A stretch of DNA of 5,478 nucleotides, from assembly GCA_963978265.1 (NCBI GenBank), contig CAXBQV010000104.1:1-5478 (forward strand), written 5' to 3'. A program made the position numbers and the translations under genes. This DNA is from JAKALQ01 sp963978265 (GTDB lineage: Bacteria > Actinomycetota > Actinomycetes > S36-B12 > UBA5976). The notes beneath the pieces are model-generated. The model made no database searches and was not told the DNA's origin. It was given only the letters and a program-made list of their open reading frames with translations. This document shows positions 1 through 5,212 of the stretch, in pieces (position 1 is the stretch's first letter; every line of letters starts with the position of its first letter).

Positions 1-228
1 GGGTGCCAGTCCCAGCGACGTCAGCGTGTCGAAAAAGCGCTGTGGCTCGCCGATACCGGCGATTGCGGTCAGGCGATGGCCGCTTGCCAGCCGGGCAAAA
101 CCGGCCGCATCGAGTGCCGGCCTGTGTCGGTCGAGCGGCACGAACTGTCTCGGGGCAATCCGGAAACGGAACACGTTCCGATGCGCGACCGGCGCCTGTG
201 CTGGCTCGTTGAGCGCGATGGCCTCGAT
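1..228 (-). pseudogene. lpxK: LpxK (tetraacyldisaccharide 4'-kinase) fragment, no start or stop
   Basis: Read on the minus strand, this stretch stays open and encodes a piece of LpxK, the inner-membrane-associated kinase that phosphorylates the 4' position of the lipid A disaccharide precursor in Gram-negative bacteria. The recognisable part is the family's AIAGIG-x-PQRFFDTL block followed by LGLAP. It is preceded by FRFRIAPRQFVPLD, which matches the stretch before that block in the family. The N-terminal half with the P-loop is absent: past about base 228 the frame loses similarity and meets a stop codon at 261-259. The C-terminal end runs off the window. An lpxK gene is out of place beside actinobacterial genes, since those organisms do not make lipid A, so I infer foreign or misjoined DNA. 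The identification is good; the exact right boundary is uncertain by about 15 bases. Confidence 0.72.
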
Positions 229-234
229 GGCCTC
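217..234. repeat. Tandem 9-base duplication at the LpxK/FlgK seam
   Basis: GATGGCCTC occurs twice back to back, at 217-225 and 226-234, exactly where similarity switches from LpxK on the minus strand to FlgK on the plus strand. The pair is flanked by GAGCGC on both sides (211-216 and 235-240). The repeat may be chance in GC-rich DNA or may reflect microhomology at a join. Confidence 0.6.
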
Positions 235-538
235 GAGCGCGGCCACCGTCACCAGCGATTATTTCACCCAGCTGGGGGACATCTTCGGCACCACCCAGTC
301 CACTTCCTGCCTGCAGGAGAAGAGCGACAGCTTCAATGCCGCCTGGCAGAGCTACGAAACCGATACTTCCAGTTCCGCGTCCGAGGCCCTGGTGCTCAGC
401 TCGGCTCAGGCGTTGACCGAGACCGTTACCGAGACCGCGCAACAGCTGCAGGACCTGGGAACACAGGCGACCAAGAGCGGGGGAGAGCTGGTCGATGACC
501 TCAACAGCAAGCTCCAGACGCTGGCCCAGCTCAATCAC
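235..538 (+). pseudogene. flgK: FlgK (flagellar hook-associated protein 1) internal fragment
   Basis: The plus-strand frame encodes about 100 residues resembling the N-terminal third of FlgK, the junction protein between flagellar hook and filament. The order of landmarks fits the family: YFTQLGDIFG, then a serine/threonine-rich spacer, then FNAAWQSYETD (the family's F-x-AWQ-x-L-x-x-x-P region), then the VLSSAQALTETV helix, and finally a coiled-coil-like run ending in LQTLAQLN (the family's ...I-x-x-LN). The true FlgK N-terminus before this and the long C-terminal part after it are missing. After base 538 the frame becomes basic, low-quality sequence lying over an oppositely oriented fragment. 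No start codon belongs to this piece: the two ATGs at 218 and 227 lie in the seam repeat. It is most likely a proteobacterial fragment joined here. Identification rests on motif layout, without a database search. Confidence 0.68.
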
Positions 539-1094
539 GTGAAGCGGCCGCGCCCGTGCAGCTGCCGGGCAGTTCGACGGGGTACCAGGTGTCCCCCCAG
601 TCGTCGCTGCGCCACAAACGGCCTTGATCACCCGGTGGACCGTTGCCGTTGGTGAGAAAGACGACGCCACCGTGGTCGGCGCGAGGCACCACGGCACGGG
701 TGTATTGCCAGGGGGAATCGATTTTGCGGAAAGTCCAGTTCAATCCGTCATCGCGGCTTTCGTGCAATCCCCGGTTGGTGGTGGCCAGCAGCAATCGGCT
801 GCCGTCGGGGCGATGGAGCACCGCCATGCCGTGGACATGCGAGACCACCGGCGCGAGAAATTCCACCACGCGCCCCTCGCTCCATGGCGCCATTCCCCGG
901 CGAAAATCCAGGAACCCGACATGCCCCCCCGAGTCCGGCGCTTCCAGATGAAACAGGGGGTTCTCCGCGGCCTCGGCCTCGTCGATATCGACCTGAGAGT
1001 TGACCTTGTCGGCTCGCCGGGCTTTGAGCTCCTCAAGGGAGTCCTCGGCAAGTTCCTCGTCGGTCTTTCTGGGGGCGTCGTAATCCGTGGCCAC
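531..1094 (-). CDS. Chimeric ORF: DUF4193 start + YheT-like tail + BNR-repeat segment
   Basis: An uninterrupted 187-codon frame starts at GTG (1094-1092), which has a strong AGGAGG seven bases upstream. It is built from three unrelated pieces. Residues 1 to about 44 are the start of DUF4193, a short actinobacterial protein of about 100 residues. Residues about 45-83 look like the end of a YheT-type alpha/beta hydrolase. Residues about 84-180 look like a BNR/beta-propeller repeat protein. The final residues GAAASRD and the stop lie over the FlgK seam and look accidental. DUF4193 normally continues into FELPGADLSGEEL and a cysteine-rich zinc-ribbon-like tail. None of that is present, so this cannot be a normal DUF4193 gene. 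The frame is probably open by chance after misjoining, though an in-frame natural fusion is not formally excluded. Treat it as a broken gene unless the joins are confirmed. Confidence 0.5.
   Translation of the reverse strand: MATDYDAPRKTDEELAEDSLEELKARRADKVNSQVDIDEAEAAENPLFHLEAPDSGGHVGFLDFRRGMAPWSEGRVVEFLAPVVSHVHGMAVLHRPDGSRLLLATTNRGLHESRDDGLNWTFRKIDSPWQYTRAVVPRADHGGVVFLTNGNGPPGDQGRLWRSDDWGDTWYPVELPGSCTGAAASRD
545..845 (-). other. BNR / sialidase-like beta-propeller repeat fragment
   Basis: The minus strand encodes about 97 residues with two blades of the BNR type. Each blade has the S/R-x-D-x-G-x-x-W motif: ESRDDGLNWTF and, 50 residues later, RSDDWGDTWYPV. Before each is a strand of the 'date-and-place' kind (HGMAVLHRPDGSRLLLATTNRGL; then RAVVPRADHGGVVFLTNG with NGPPG). 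Such repeats form beta-propellers in extracellular glycosidases, photosynthesis-assembly factors (Ycf48-like) and many uncharacterised proteins, so no enzymatic role can be given. Neither end of the propeller is present. The tail of the segment falls on the seam at about 540-556, where a GCGGCCGC palindrome sits (544-551). Confidence 0.6.
849..962 (-). other. YheT-like alpha/beta hydrolase C-terminal fragment
   Basis: About 38 residues contain SGGHVGFLDF followed 8-20 residues later by W-S-E-x-R-V-V-EFL. In the YheT/ABHD1-3 family of alpha/beta hydrolases the GGHVGF motif carries the catalytic histidine near the C-terminus, and a W-x-E-x-R-x-x-x-FL helix follows it. The nucleophile and acid parts of the fold are missing. 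The segment joins DUF4193 on its right at about 962 and BNR repeats on its left at about 848. The fragment is short, so the family call is moderate. Confidence 0.5.
963..1094 (-). pseudogene. DUF4193 protein, 5' end only
   Basis: The first 44 codons, beginning ATDYDAPRKTDEEL and continuing EDSLEELKARR and VDIDEAEAAE, are the highly conserved acidic start of the DUF4193 family. These are small proteins of unknown function found in actinobacteria. In the family this head is followed by an ELPGADLSGEEL stretch and paired cysteines with a final SQL/SRL-type basic end; all of that is missing here. The GTG start is chosen because the conserved MATDYDAP block begins there and AGGAGG lies at the right distance. 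Its promoter must be in the 80-base gap shared with the divergent carbonic-anhydrase-like gene; I see no clear -10/-35 pair. This is the point where the window turns into coherent actinobacterial DNA. Confidence 0.8.
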
Positions 1095-1101
1095 GGGCCA
1101 A

Positions 1102-1107
1102 CCTCCT
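1102..1107 (-). promoter_or_regulatory. Ribosome binding site of the DUF4193 gene
   Basis: AGGAGG on the minus strand lies seven bases before the GTG at 1094. This near-consensus Shine-Dalgarno sequence fixes the GTG as the start despite its not being ATG. Confidence 0.75.
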
Positions 1108-1174
1108 CACGTTCGGCGCGCATCATGCCCGATTGACTGTCACAACGCGAAGTCGACCCGCGAGAATTCCCCTC

Positions 1175-1693
1175 ATGGCTTTGTACGCGCTCGGTGAACT
1201 TGTCCCGGAGATCCATCCCACCGCCTTCGTCCACCCCGACGCCGTCGTGATCGGCAACGTGACGATCGGCGCCGAGAGTTCGGTGTGGCCCTCGGCCGTG
1301 CTGCGTGGGGACACGAACCGGATCGTGGTGGGAGCGAGGACGTCCATTCAGGACGGGAGTGCGATCCACTGCACCCCGGAGCACGAGACGATCATCGGCG
1401 ACGGGTGCGTGATCGGGCACACGGTGCACATGGAAGGTTGCGTGGTCGAGGACGGCGCCCTCGTTGGGTCGGGGTCGGTGGTTCTCCCCCGCGCCACGAT
1501 CGGAGCAGGGTCACTGGTGGCTGCCGGAGCAGTGGTGCCGAACGATGTCGTCGTGCCCGCGCGGGCGCTGGCCCGCGGCGTTCCGGTCAAGATCGTCGAG
1601 AACGCCGCACCGCAGGATGTGATCGCCGCATCGGTCACGCAGTATGTGGCGAATGCGAGGACGTATCCGGGTCTCCTGCGGCGGATCGATTGA
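1175..1693 (+). CDS. Gamma-carbonic-anhydrase-like (YrdA/CaiE family) beta-helix protein
   Basis: This 172-residue protein has the usual length and layout of the gamma carbonic anhydrase/YrdA family, trimeric cytosolic proteins with a left-handed beta helix of hexapeptide repeats. Visible landmarks are IHPTAFVHPDAVVIGNV (first coil), SVWPSAVLRGD with R44 and D46, ARTSIQDGSAIH with Q59 and H65, and IGHTVHMEGC with H82. Further hexapeptide coils (LVGSGSVVLP, GAGSLVAAGAVV) follow, then RGVPVKIV and a C-terminal helix. H65 and H82 match two of the three zinc-binding histidines. The third position, five residues after H82, is E87 instead of His, with H85 nearby, so hydration of CO2 cannot be assumed. 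The ATG at 1175 is preferred because family similarity starts there; an in-frame TTG at 1133 would add 14 unrelated residues. No good Shine-Dalgarno precedes either. The gene diverges from DUF4193 and abuts the next gene's stop. Confidence 0.85.
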   Translation: MALYALGELVPEIHPTAFVHPDAVVIGNVTIGAESSVWPSAVLRGDTNRIVVGARTSIQDGSAIHCTPEHETIIGDGCVIGHTVHMEGCVVEDGALVGSGSVVLPRATIGAGSLVAAGAVVPNDVVVPARALARGVPVKIVENAAPQDVIAASVTQYVANARTYPGLLRRID

Positions 1694-2509
1694 TCAGCCG
1701 GTGATACCAAGTTTGGCAAGTTCGTCCGAGAGTTGCTGCAACAACTGCGGCGGTGCACACAGCACAAGGTTGTGACCCATCGGGTCACCCTGCACCACGA
1801 CGTCAAGTCCGACTTCCGCCACGATCGCTGCGGCAGCAGCTCGGTCCCACGGCTTCGTGTCGCGTTCGAAGTAGCCGTTCGTGCGACCCATTGCAACGTT
1901 CACGATGTCGATGGCAGCCGAACCGAGCCGCCGAAGATCGCGTACCCGGACGACGAAGTCGGCGAATGCGCGAGCCATGTCGCGGCGGCGTTCCTGGTCG
2001 TAGGCGAATCCGGTGGTGAGCAGTGCGAGTTCGAAATCGCAGTCTGGTGGTGGCGTCATCCGGGTCCACGAGTCGCCGATGACGAGGAATGCGCCCCCAC
2101 CGCGAGAACCCACATACGTCTCGTGCAGTTCCGGCGCGTGGACCACGCCCACGACGGGCGTGCCGCTCTCGTCGAGGACGCCGATGGAGATCGCCCAGTT
2201 CGGCTGCCCGTAGAAGTAGTTCACGGTGCCGTCGATCGGATCGATCACCCACGTGTACCCAGAACGCGATGGCCGGCTGCCGCCCTCCTCGCCGAGGACG
2301 CCGTCCTCCGGCCGACGGGCTGCGAGCTCGCGGAGGATGGCCGTTTCCGTGGCTCGATCGAGTTCGGTCACAAGGTCCAGATGCGTGGTTTTGAGATCCG
2401 TTGCAAGCGTGCGGGCATCATGCAGCTTCGGCTGTCCGTTGGATGGGATCGGCGCGACGGCGAGGGCGATCTCCAGCGCGATATCGCGGAGTTCGACGAG
2501 CGAGGTCAT
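1694..2509 (-). CDS. Inositol monophosphatase family protein (SuhB/HisN-like)
   Basis: A 271-residue protein of the metal-dependent, lithium-sensitive-type phosphatase family, which hydrolyses phosphate monoesters such as inositol-1-phosphate or histidinol phosphate in the cytosol. Family signatures are in order: LVTELDRATE (46-55), LGEEGG with E74, WVIDPIDGTVNY (87-98) with metal ligands D90 and D93, RRLGSAAIDIVNVAMGR (193-209), GYFE and KPWDRAAA with D222. Length is typical. The usual WDxAAG is WDRAAA here, a mild variation. Which substrate it uses cannot be told: in actinobacteria, paralogues serve as inositol monophosphatase, histidinol phosphatase or 3',5'-bisphosphate nucleotidase. The ATG at 2509 is chosen because AGGAG lies four bases upstream and family similarity begins soon after; 30 further upstream in-frame codons are unlike the family and would reach the sepH ribosome site. 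It diverges from sepH and converges with the carbonic-anhydrase-like gene, stop against stop. Confidence 0.88.
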   Translation of the reverse strand: MTSLVELRDIALEIALAVAPIPSNGQPKLHDARTLATDLKTTHLDLVTELDRATETAILRELAARRPEDGVLGEEGGSRPSRSGYTWVIDPIDGTVNYFYGQPNWAISIGVLDESGTPVVGVVHAPELHETYVGSRGGGAFLVIGDSWTRMTPPPDCDFELALLTTGFAYDQERRRDMARAFADFVVRVRDLRRLGSAAIDIVNVAMGRTNGYFERDTKPWDRAAAAAIVAEVGLDVVVQGDPMGHNLVLCAPPQLLQQLSDELAKLGITG

Positions 2510-2513
2510 GGGG

Positions 2514-2518
2514 CTCCT
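2514..2518 (-). promoter_or_regulatory. Ribosome binding site of the inositol monophosphatase-family gene
   Basis: AGGAG on the minus strand stands four bases before the ATG at 2509. The spacing is on the short side, but it supports this start over upstream in-frame codons. Confidence 0.5.
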
Positions 2519-2578
2519 GGGTGACGCGCCGACCAACCTGCTGGTGAAGACTTCGACGTACCGCCAGACTTTACCCTC

Positions 2579-2584
2579 GGAGGT
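2579..2584 (+). promoter_or_regulatory. Ribosome binding site of sepH
   Basis: GGAGGT lies close upstream of the GTG at 2590, with five bases between, and determines that start. It sits in the 80-base divergent gap shared with the phosphatase gene, in which I see no convincing promoter hexamers on either strand. Confidence 0.75.
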
Positions 2585-2589
2585 AAACG

Positions 2590-3459
2590 GTGGCGTCACT
2601 GGAGTTCGTGCGAATATCTAACGATGGCATGCAGATCATCGTGCGCGACGAGCACGGCAAGGAATCCGCATTGCCGATGGATGATCGCATCGCCGCTGCA
2701 ATGATTCCGCGCACGTCCCCCACCGCCGGTCCCGATGCACTGAGTCCGCGGGAGATCCAGTCGCGCATCCGCGCCGGCGCCGACGTCCGCACGCTTGCAG
2801 AGACCACCGGAACTTCGATTGATCGGATCATGGCGTTCGCCGTTCCGATTCTGCAGGAGCGTGCGCACATCGCGGTCCGTGCCCGAGGCACCCTCATCCG
2901 TCGCGCCTCCGGTGTGGGCACACTCGATGACATCGTCGTCGCACGCCTGCAGCCGCTCGGCGTCACGACCGCGGAAGCGCACTGGGATTCGCGCCGGCTC
3001 GACGACGGCCGCTGGGAGATCAAACTCACCTACGACACGAATGAGGGCGGCCGCACCGCAACCTGGTTGTTCGACAGCAAGGCGAACGTGATCTCGCCGA
3101 ACGACGACGAAGCGCATTGGCTGCTCGGCGAGCCGCCGGCGGCTGCATCGCGTGTGCGCGACACCGTCACGAAGCCGACGATTCCGGTCTTCAACAAGAC
3201 GGAGGAACCGCCGACTCCGGACAACGTCGTGTCGTTCACGAAGGCTCGTGAGGAACGGATCGTCGAAGCGGTGGAATCCGAGCCCGTCGTCGAAATCGAT
3301 GACCCGGTCGACGACTTCACACCGGACGAATTGCCGTCGGATGACATCGTCGACGAGGAGCCGCCGGAGGATCCGTCGCCGAAGCCACGCAAGGGGCAGC
3401 GCAAATCGATTCCGTCGTGGGACGAGATCCTCTTCGGATCCCCGGGCAGCGACGACTGA
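2590..3459 (+). CDS. sepH: SepH, actinobacterial cell-division regulator (DUF3071)
   Basis: A 289-residue protein with the full SepH architecture. The N-terminal DUF3071 domain begins LEFVRISNDGMQIIVRDEHG. It contains the helix-turn-helix-like region at about 51-98 (LSPREIQSRIRAGADVRTLA, then VPILQERAHIAVRAR). A conserved WEIKLTYDTNEGG/TATWLFD section (142-162) follows. Then comes a long, low-complexity acidic and proline-rich linker (about 200-265), and finally a basic K-G-Q-R-K patch leading to the hallmark SIPSWDEILFGS near the C-terminus. In Streptomyces and mycobacteria, SepH binds FtsZ through its N-terminal domain and stimulates FtsZ assembly at division septa; that role is transferred by family. 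It is somewhat shorter than the Streptomyces protein, mostly in the linker. The start is GTG with GGAGGT upstream. Its stop is immediately followed by the stop of the opposing thymidine kinase gene. Confidence 0.93.
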   Translation: MASLEFVRISNDGMQIIVRDEHGKESALPMDDRIAAAMIPRTSPTAGPDALSPREIQSRIRAGADVRTLAETTGTSIDRIMAFAVPILQERAHIAVRARGTLIRRASGVGTLDDIVVARLQPLGVTTAEAHWDSRRLDDGRWEIKLTYDTNEGGRTATWLFDSKANVISPNDDEAHWLLGEPPAAASRVRDTVTKPTIPVFNKTEEPPTPDNVVSFTKAREERIVEAVESEPVVEIDDPVDDFTPDELPSDDIVDEEPPEDPSPKPRKGQRKSIPSWDEILFGSPGSDD

Positions 3460-4104
3460 CTACTTGCCGAACGGCAGCGGATCGGGCGACATGTGTGCGG
3501 CCTGTGCCGTGCGCGACGTCACCCGCCGCATATGGTGCCGACGACAGAGCACCTCGTACGCGATGACCGCATCACTGTCGGTGTCCCCGACCACGACCTG
3601 TTCGCCCTCAACGGTCATCTGCCCACCGACGGTTCGCGCATTGTGCGTCGCAGGTTCGCCGCACCAGCAGAGCGCCTCCACCTGCAGTGTCTGGATGCGA
3701 TCGGCCAACTCGACGAGGCGCATGGAACCGGGGAACAGCTTCGTCCGGAAGTCGGCGAGGATGCCGAACGCGAACACATCGATGTCCAGGTTGTCGACGA
3801 CGAGCGCAAGCTGCTCGATCTGATCCACCGTGTAGAACTGTGCTTCATCACAGATGAGGAAGTCGATGCGCTCCCCCTGCGACAGCAAGGTCACGATCTC
3901 CCGATGAAAGTCGTAGTCGTCGGTGACCTCGATGGCCGGCAACTCGAGTCCGAGCCTCGACGACAGCACGCCCGTTCCGGCGCGATCCTGCTTCGTATAC
4001 ACGAGGCCACGGCGCCCGCGCGAGGAATGGTTGTGTTCCGTTTGGAGCGCCAGCGTGGACTTTCCGCTGTCCATCGTCCCGTAGTAGTAGATCAGGTCGG
4101 CCAT
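3460..4104 (-). CDS. tdk: Thymidine kinase, type II (Zn-containing)
   Basis: A 214-residue enzyme phosphorylating thymidine (and deoxyuridine) with ATP in the pyrimidine salvage pathway. The P-loop GTMDSGKST is at residues 9-17, and the Walker-B-like segment FLICDEAQF at 82-90 carries the catalytic E87. FGILADFRTKLF (113-124) is the family's G-x-x-x-DF segment. The structural zinc site appears as C146-W-C148-G and C187-R-R-H190. This is the CxC...CxxH form that I associate with actinobacterial members, in place of CxxC...CxxC/H. The THNARTVGG and VVVGD stretches between them build the lasso loop that closes over the nucleoside. The ATG at 4104 has AAGGA nine bases upstream; an alternative GTG 18 bases earlier lacks a ribosome site and adds non-family residues. 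It is the last gene of a leftward cluster, 27 bases after the alkaline-phosphatase-like gene, and ends directly against sepH. Confidence 0.93.
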   Translation of the reverse strand: MADLIYYYGTMDSGKSTLALQTEHNHSSRGRRGLVYTKQDRAGTGVLSSRLGLELPAIEVTDDYDFHREIVTLLSQGERIDFLICDEAQFYTVDQIEQLALVVDNLDIDVFAFGILADFRTKLFPGSMRLVELADRIQTLQVEALCWCGEPATHNARTVGGQMTVEGEQVVVGDTDSDAVIAYEVLCRRHHMRRVTSRTAQAAHMSPDPLPFGK

Positions 4105-4113
4105 GATCGGCAA

Positions 4114-4118
4114 TCCTT
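4114..4118 (-). promoter_or_regulatory. Ribosome binding site of thymidine kinase
   Basis: AAGGA on the minus strand lies nine bases before the ATG at 4104, inside the 27-base gap after the upstream gene's stop. It favours the ATG over the GTG at 4122. Confidence 0.5.
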
Positions 4119-4131
4119 GCACGCCGACGGT

Positions 4132-5211
4132 TTACGCCACGCCGTCGATGCGGAGTGCCGGAACCGAAAGTTCCGCACTCGTCAGCCCGCCGTGCAGTCC
4201 GCGCAGTCCGGATGGCCGCGGATCGACGATCTGCGAGGCCATGACCCAGTCCTCGTGCGCGACCGCCACGACGTCACCGATGCGTTCGGCGATGAACGGG
4301 TCCACCGGGCCGAAGACGCCGGCGGCGATCGCCTCGTCGCGGGACCACACCGTCGCCCGTGCTCCAAGCGATTGCTGCCACAGGGTCTGCACCTGCTCCG
4401 GAACCCGGGTGTAGATGTGCCGCATTCGCGGTTCCCCCGCGAGGATGTCGACGCCGGCTGCGAACGGTGCTTCGTCGACATTGATCCGGTGGTCGTCGGG
4501 GATCGTCACCATCCCGTGGTCGCTCGTGATGACGACCGCGCCGTCCGGTCCGACCGCAGTGCGCAGAGCCCCGACGAGGGCGTCGATCTCGCGCAGGTAC
4601 TTCAACCACTTCGGCGAGTTCGCGCCATGGATGTGTCCAAGTTTGTCGAGTTTCGGCAGATACACGTAGTCGAGATGCGATGCGCGTCGTTCGACAACGA
4701 TGGGATCGAACGTTTCGTGGTCGAACGCCGTGGCACCGGCGAGCAACGTGCGCGTCATCCCGGTGTCGGCGTACTGCGCAGGACCGTGTCGATGTGCAGT
4801 GATGCCGTGGAGCCGACGAAAGACGGTCGGTTCGGGTTGCACCGCCTCGGGCAGCGGATCGTCGTCCCAGTGCAGCGGACTCAGCACCGTTTCGAAATCG
4901 GGCAGGAAGAACGTGGCACCGACGAATCCGTGCTGACCCGGGGGCATCGCGAGGGTGAGCGTGGCGAGTCCGGCAGGCGTGGTCGTCGGGAAGGCCGCAT
5001 CGATCGGCTCTTGTTCGCGAACGGCGGGGCCGAGGTTCGGAAGTTCGTCGAGGTGTGGAAGGAGTTGTTCCCAGCCCAGACCGTCGACGACGAGCACAAC
5101 TGCCTGCGACATCGGTGCGAACTGCAGCGCGTTGTCGAAGGTGTGGTCACCGAGTGCATGCGCGACCGAGGGCAGCACTTCCGCGAGCGATCGAGTTCCG
5201 TAGCGCGGCAT
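4132..5211 (-). CDS. Alkaline phosphatase superfamily (nucleotide pyrophosphatase/phosphodiesterase-like) protein
   Basis: A 359-residue protein with the metal-site pattern of the alkaline phosphatase superfamily, in the branch with nucleotide pyrophosphatases/phosphodiesterases. D43 sits in VVLVVDGLGW after a hydrophobic strand. A threonine of the FPTTTPAGLATL cluster (T76-T78) is the expected nucleophile. GQHGFVGATFFLPD follows. D189 and H193 lie in LPKLDKLGHIHG, D231 and H232 in VITSDHGM, and H340 in RGLHGG near the end. All expected ligands seem present, so it should be an active two-metal phospho-ester hydrolase; the substrate is unknown. No signal peptide or membrane segment is seen, so it is probably cytosolic. 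The ATG at 5211 is one base past the stop of the upstream DUF5998 gene (TGACATG) with no Shine-Dalgarno, which suggests translational coupling by reinitiation. An in-frame start 69 bases further up would overlap the DUF5998 gene and adds a non-family basic stretch. Confidence 0.87.
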   Translation of the reverse strand: MPRYGTRSLAEVLPSVAHALGDHTFDNALQFAPMSQAVVLVVDGLGWEQLLPHLDELPNLGPAVREQEPIDAAFPTTTPAGLATLTLAMPPGQHGFVGATFFLPDFETVLSPLHWDDDPLPEAVQPEPTVFRRLHGITAHRHGPAQYADTGMTRTLLAGATAFDHETFDPIVVERRASHLDYVYLPKLDKLGHIHGANSPKWLKYLREIDALVGALRTAVGPDGAVVITSDHGMVTIPDDHRINVDEAPFAAGVDILAGEPRMRHIYTRVPEQVQTLWQQSLGARATVWSRDEAIAAGVFGPVDPFIAERIGDVVAVAHEDWVMASQIVDPRPSGLRGLHGGLTSAELSVPALRIDGVA

Positions 5212-5212
5212 G

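Noticed and set aside
26..655. The full 209-codon plus-strand frame around the FlgK piece taken as one gene
   Set aside because: Only the middle (about 235-538) looks like FlgK. The start lies over LpxK antisense and the end over BNR antisense, so the frame is open by accident on both sides.
624..1136. A 170-codon plus-strand open frame opposite the chimeric ORF
   Set aside because: Its translation resembles nothing, while the minus strand shows DUF4193, GGHVGF and BNR motifs.
1133..1174. TTG start for the carbonic-anhydrase-like protein and a TTGACT -35-like box at the same place
   Set aside because: The extra 14 residues do not resemble the family. No -10 hexamer lies at suitable spacing from TTGACT: the nearest candidate, GAGAAT, is about 23 bases away.
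1733..2524. A 263-codon plus-strand open frame antisense to the inositol monophosphatase-family gene
   Set aside because: No family motif is visible, and the opposite strand carries all signature motifs of the phosphatase. It is a GC-bias shadow.
2510..2589. Possible promoters or operators in the divergent phosphatase/sepH gap
   Set aside because: Apart from the two ribosome binding sites I found no convincing hexamer pair or inverted repeat, so none is claimed.
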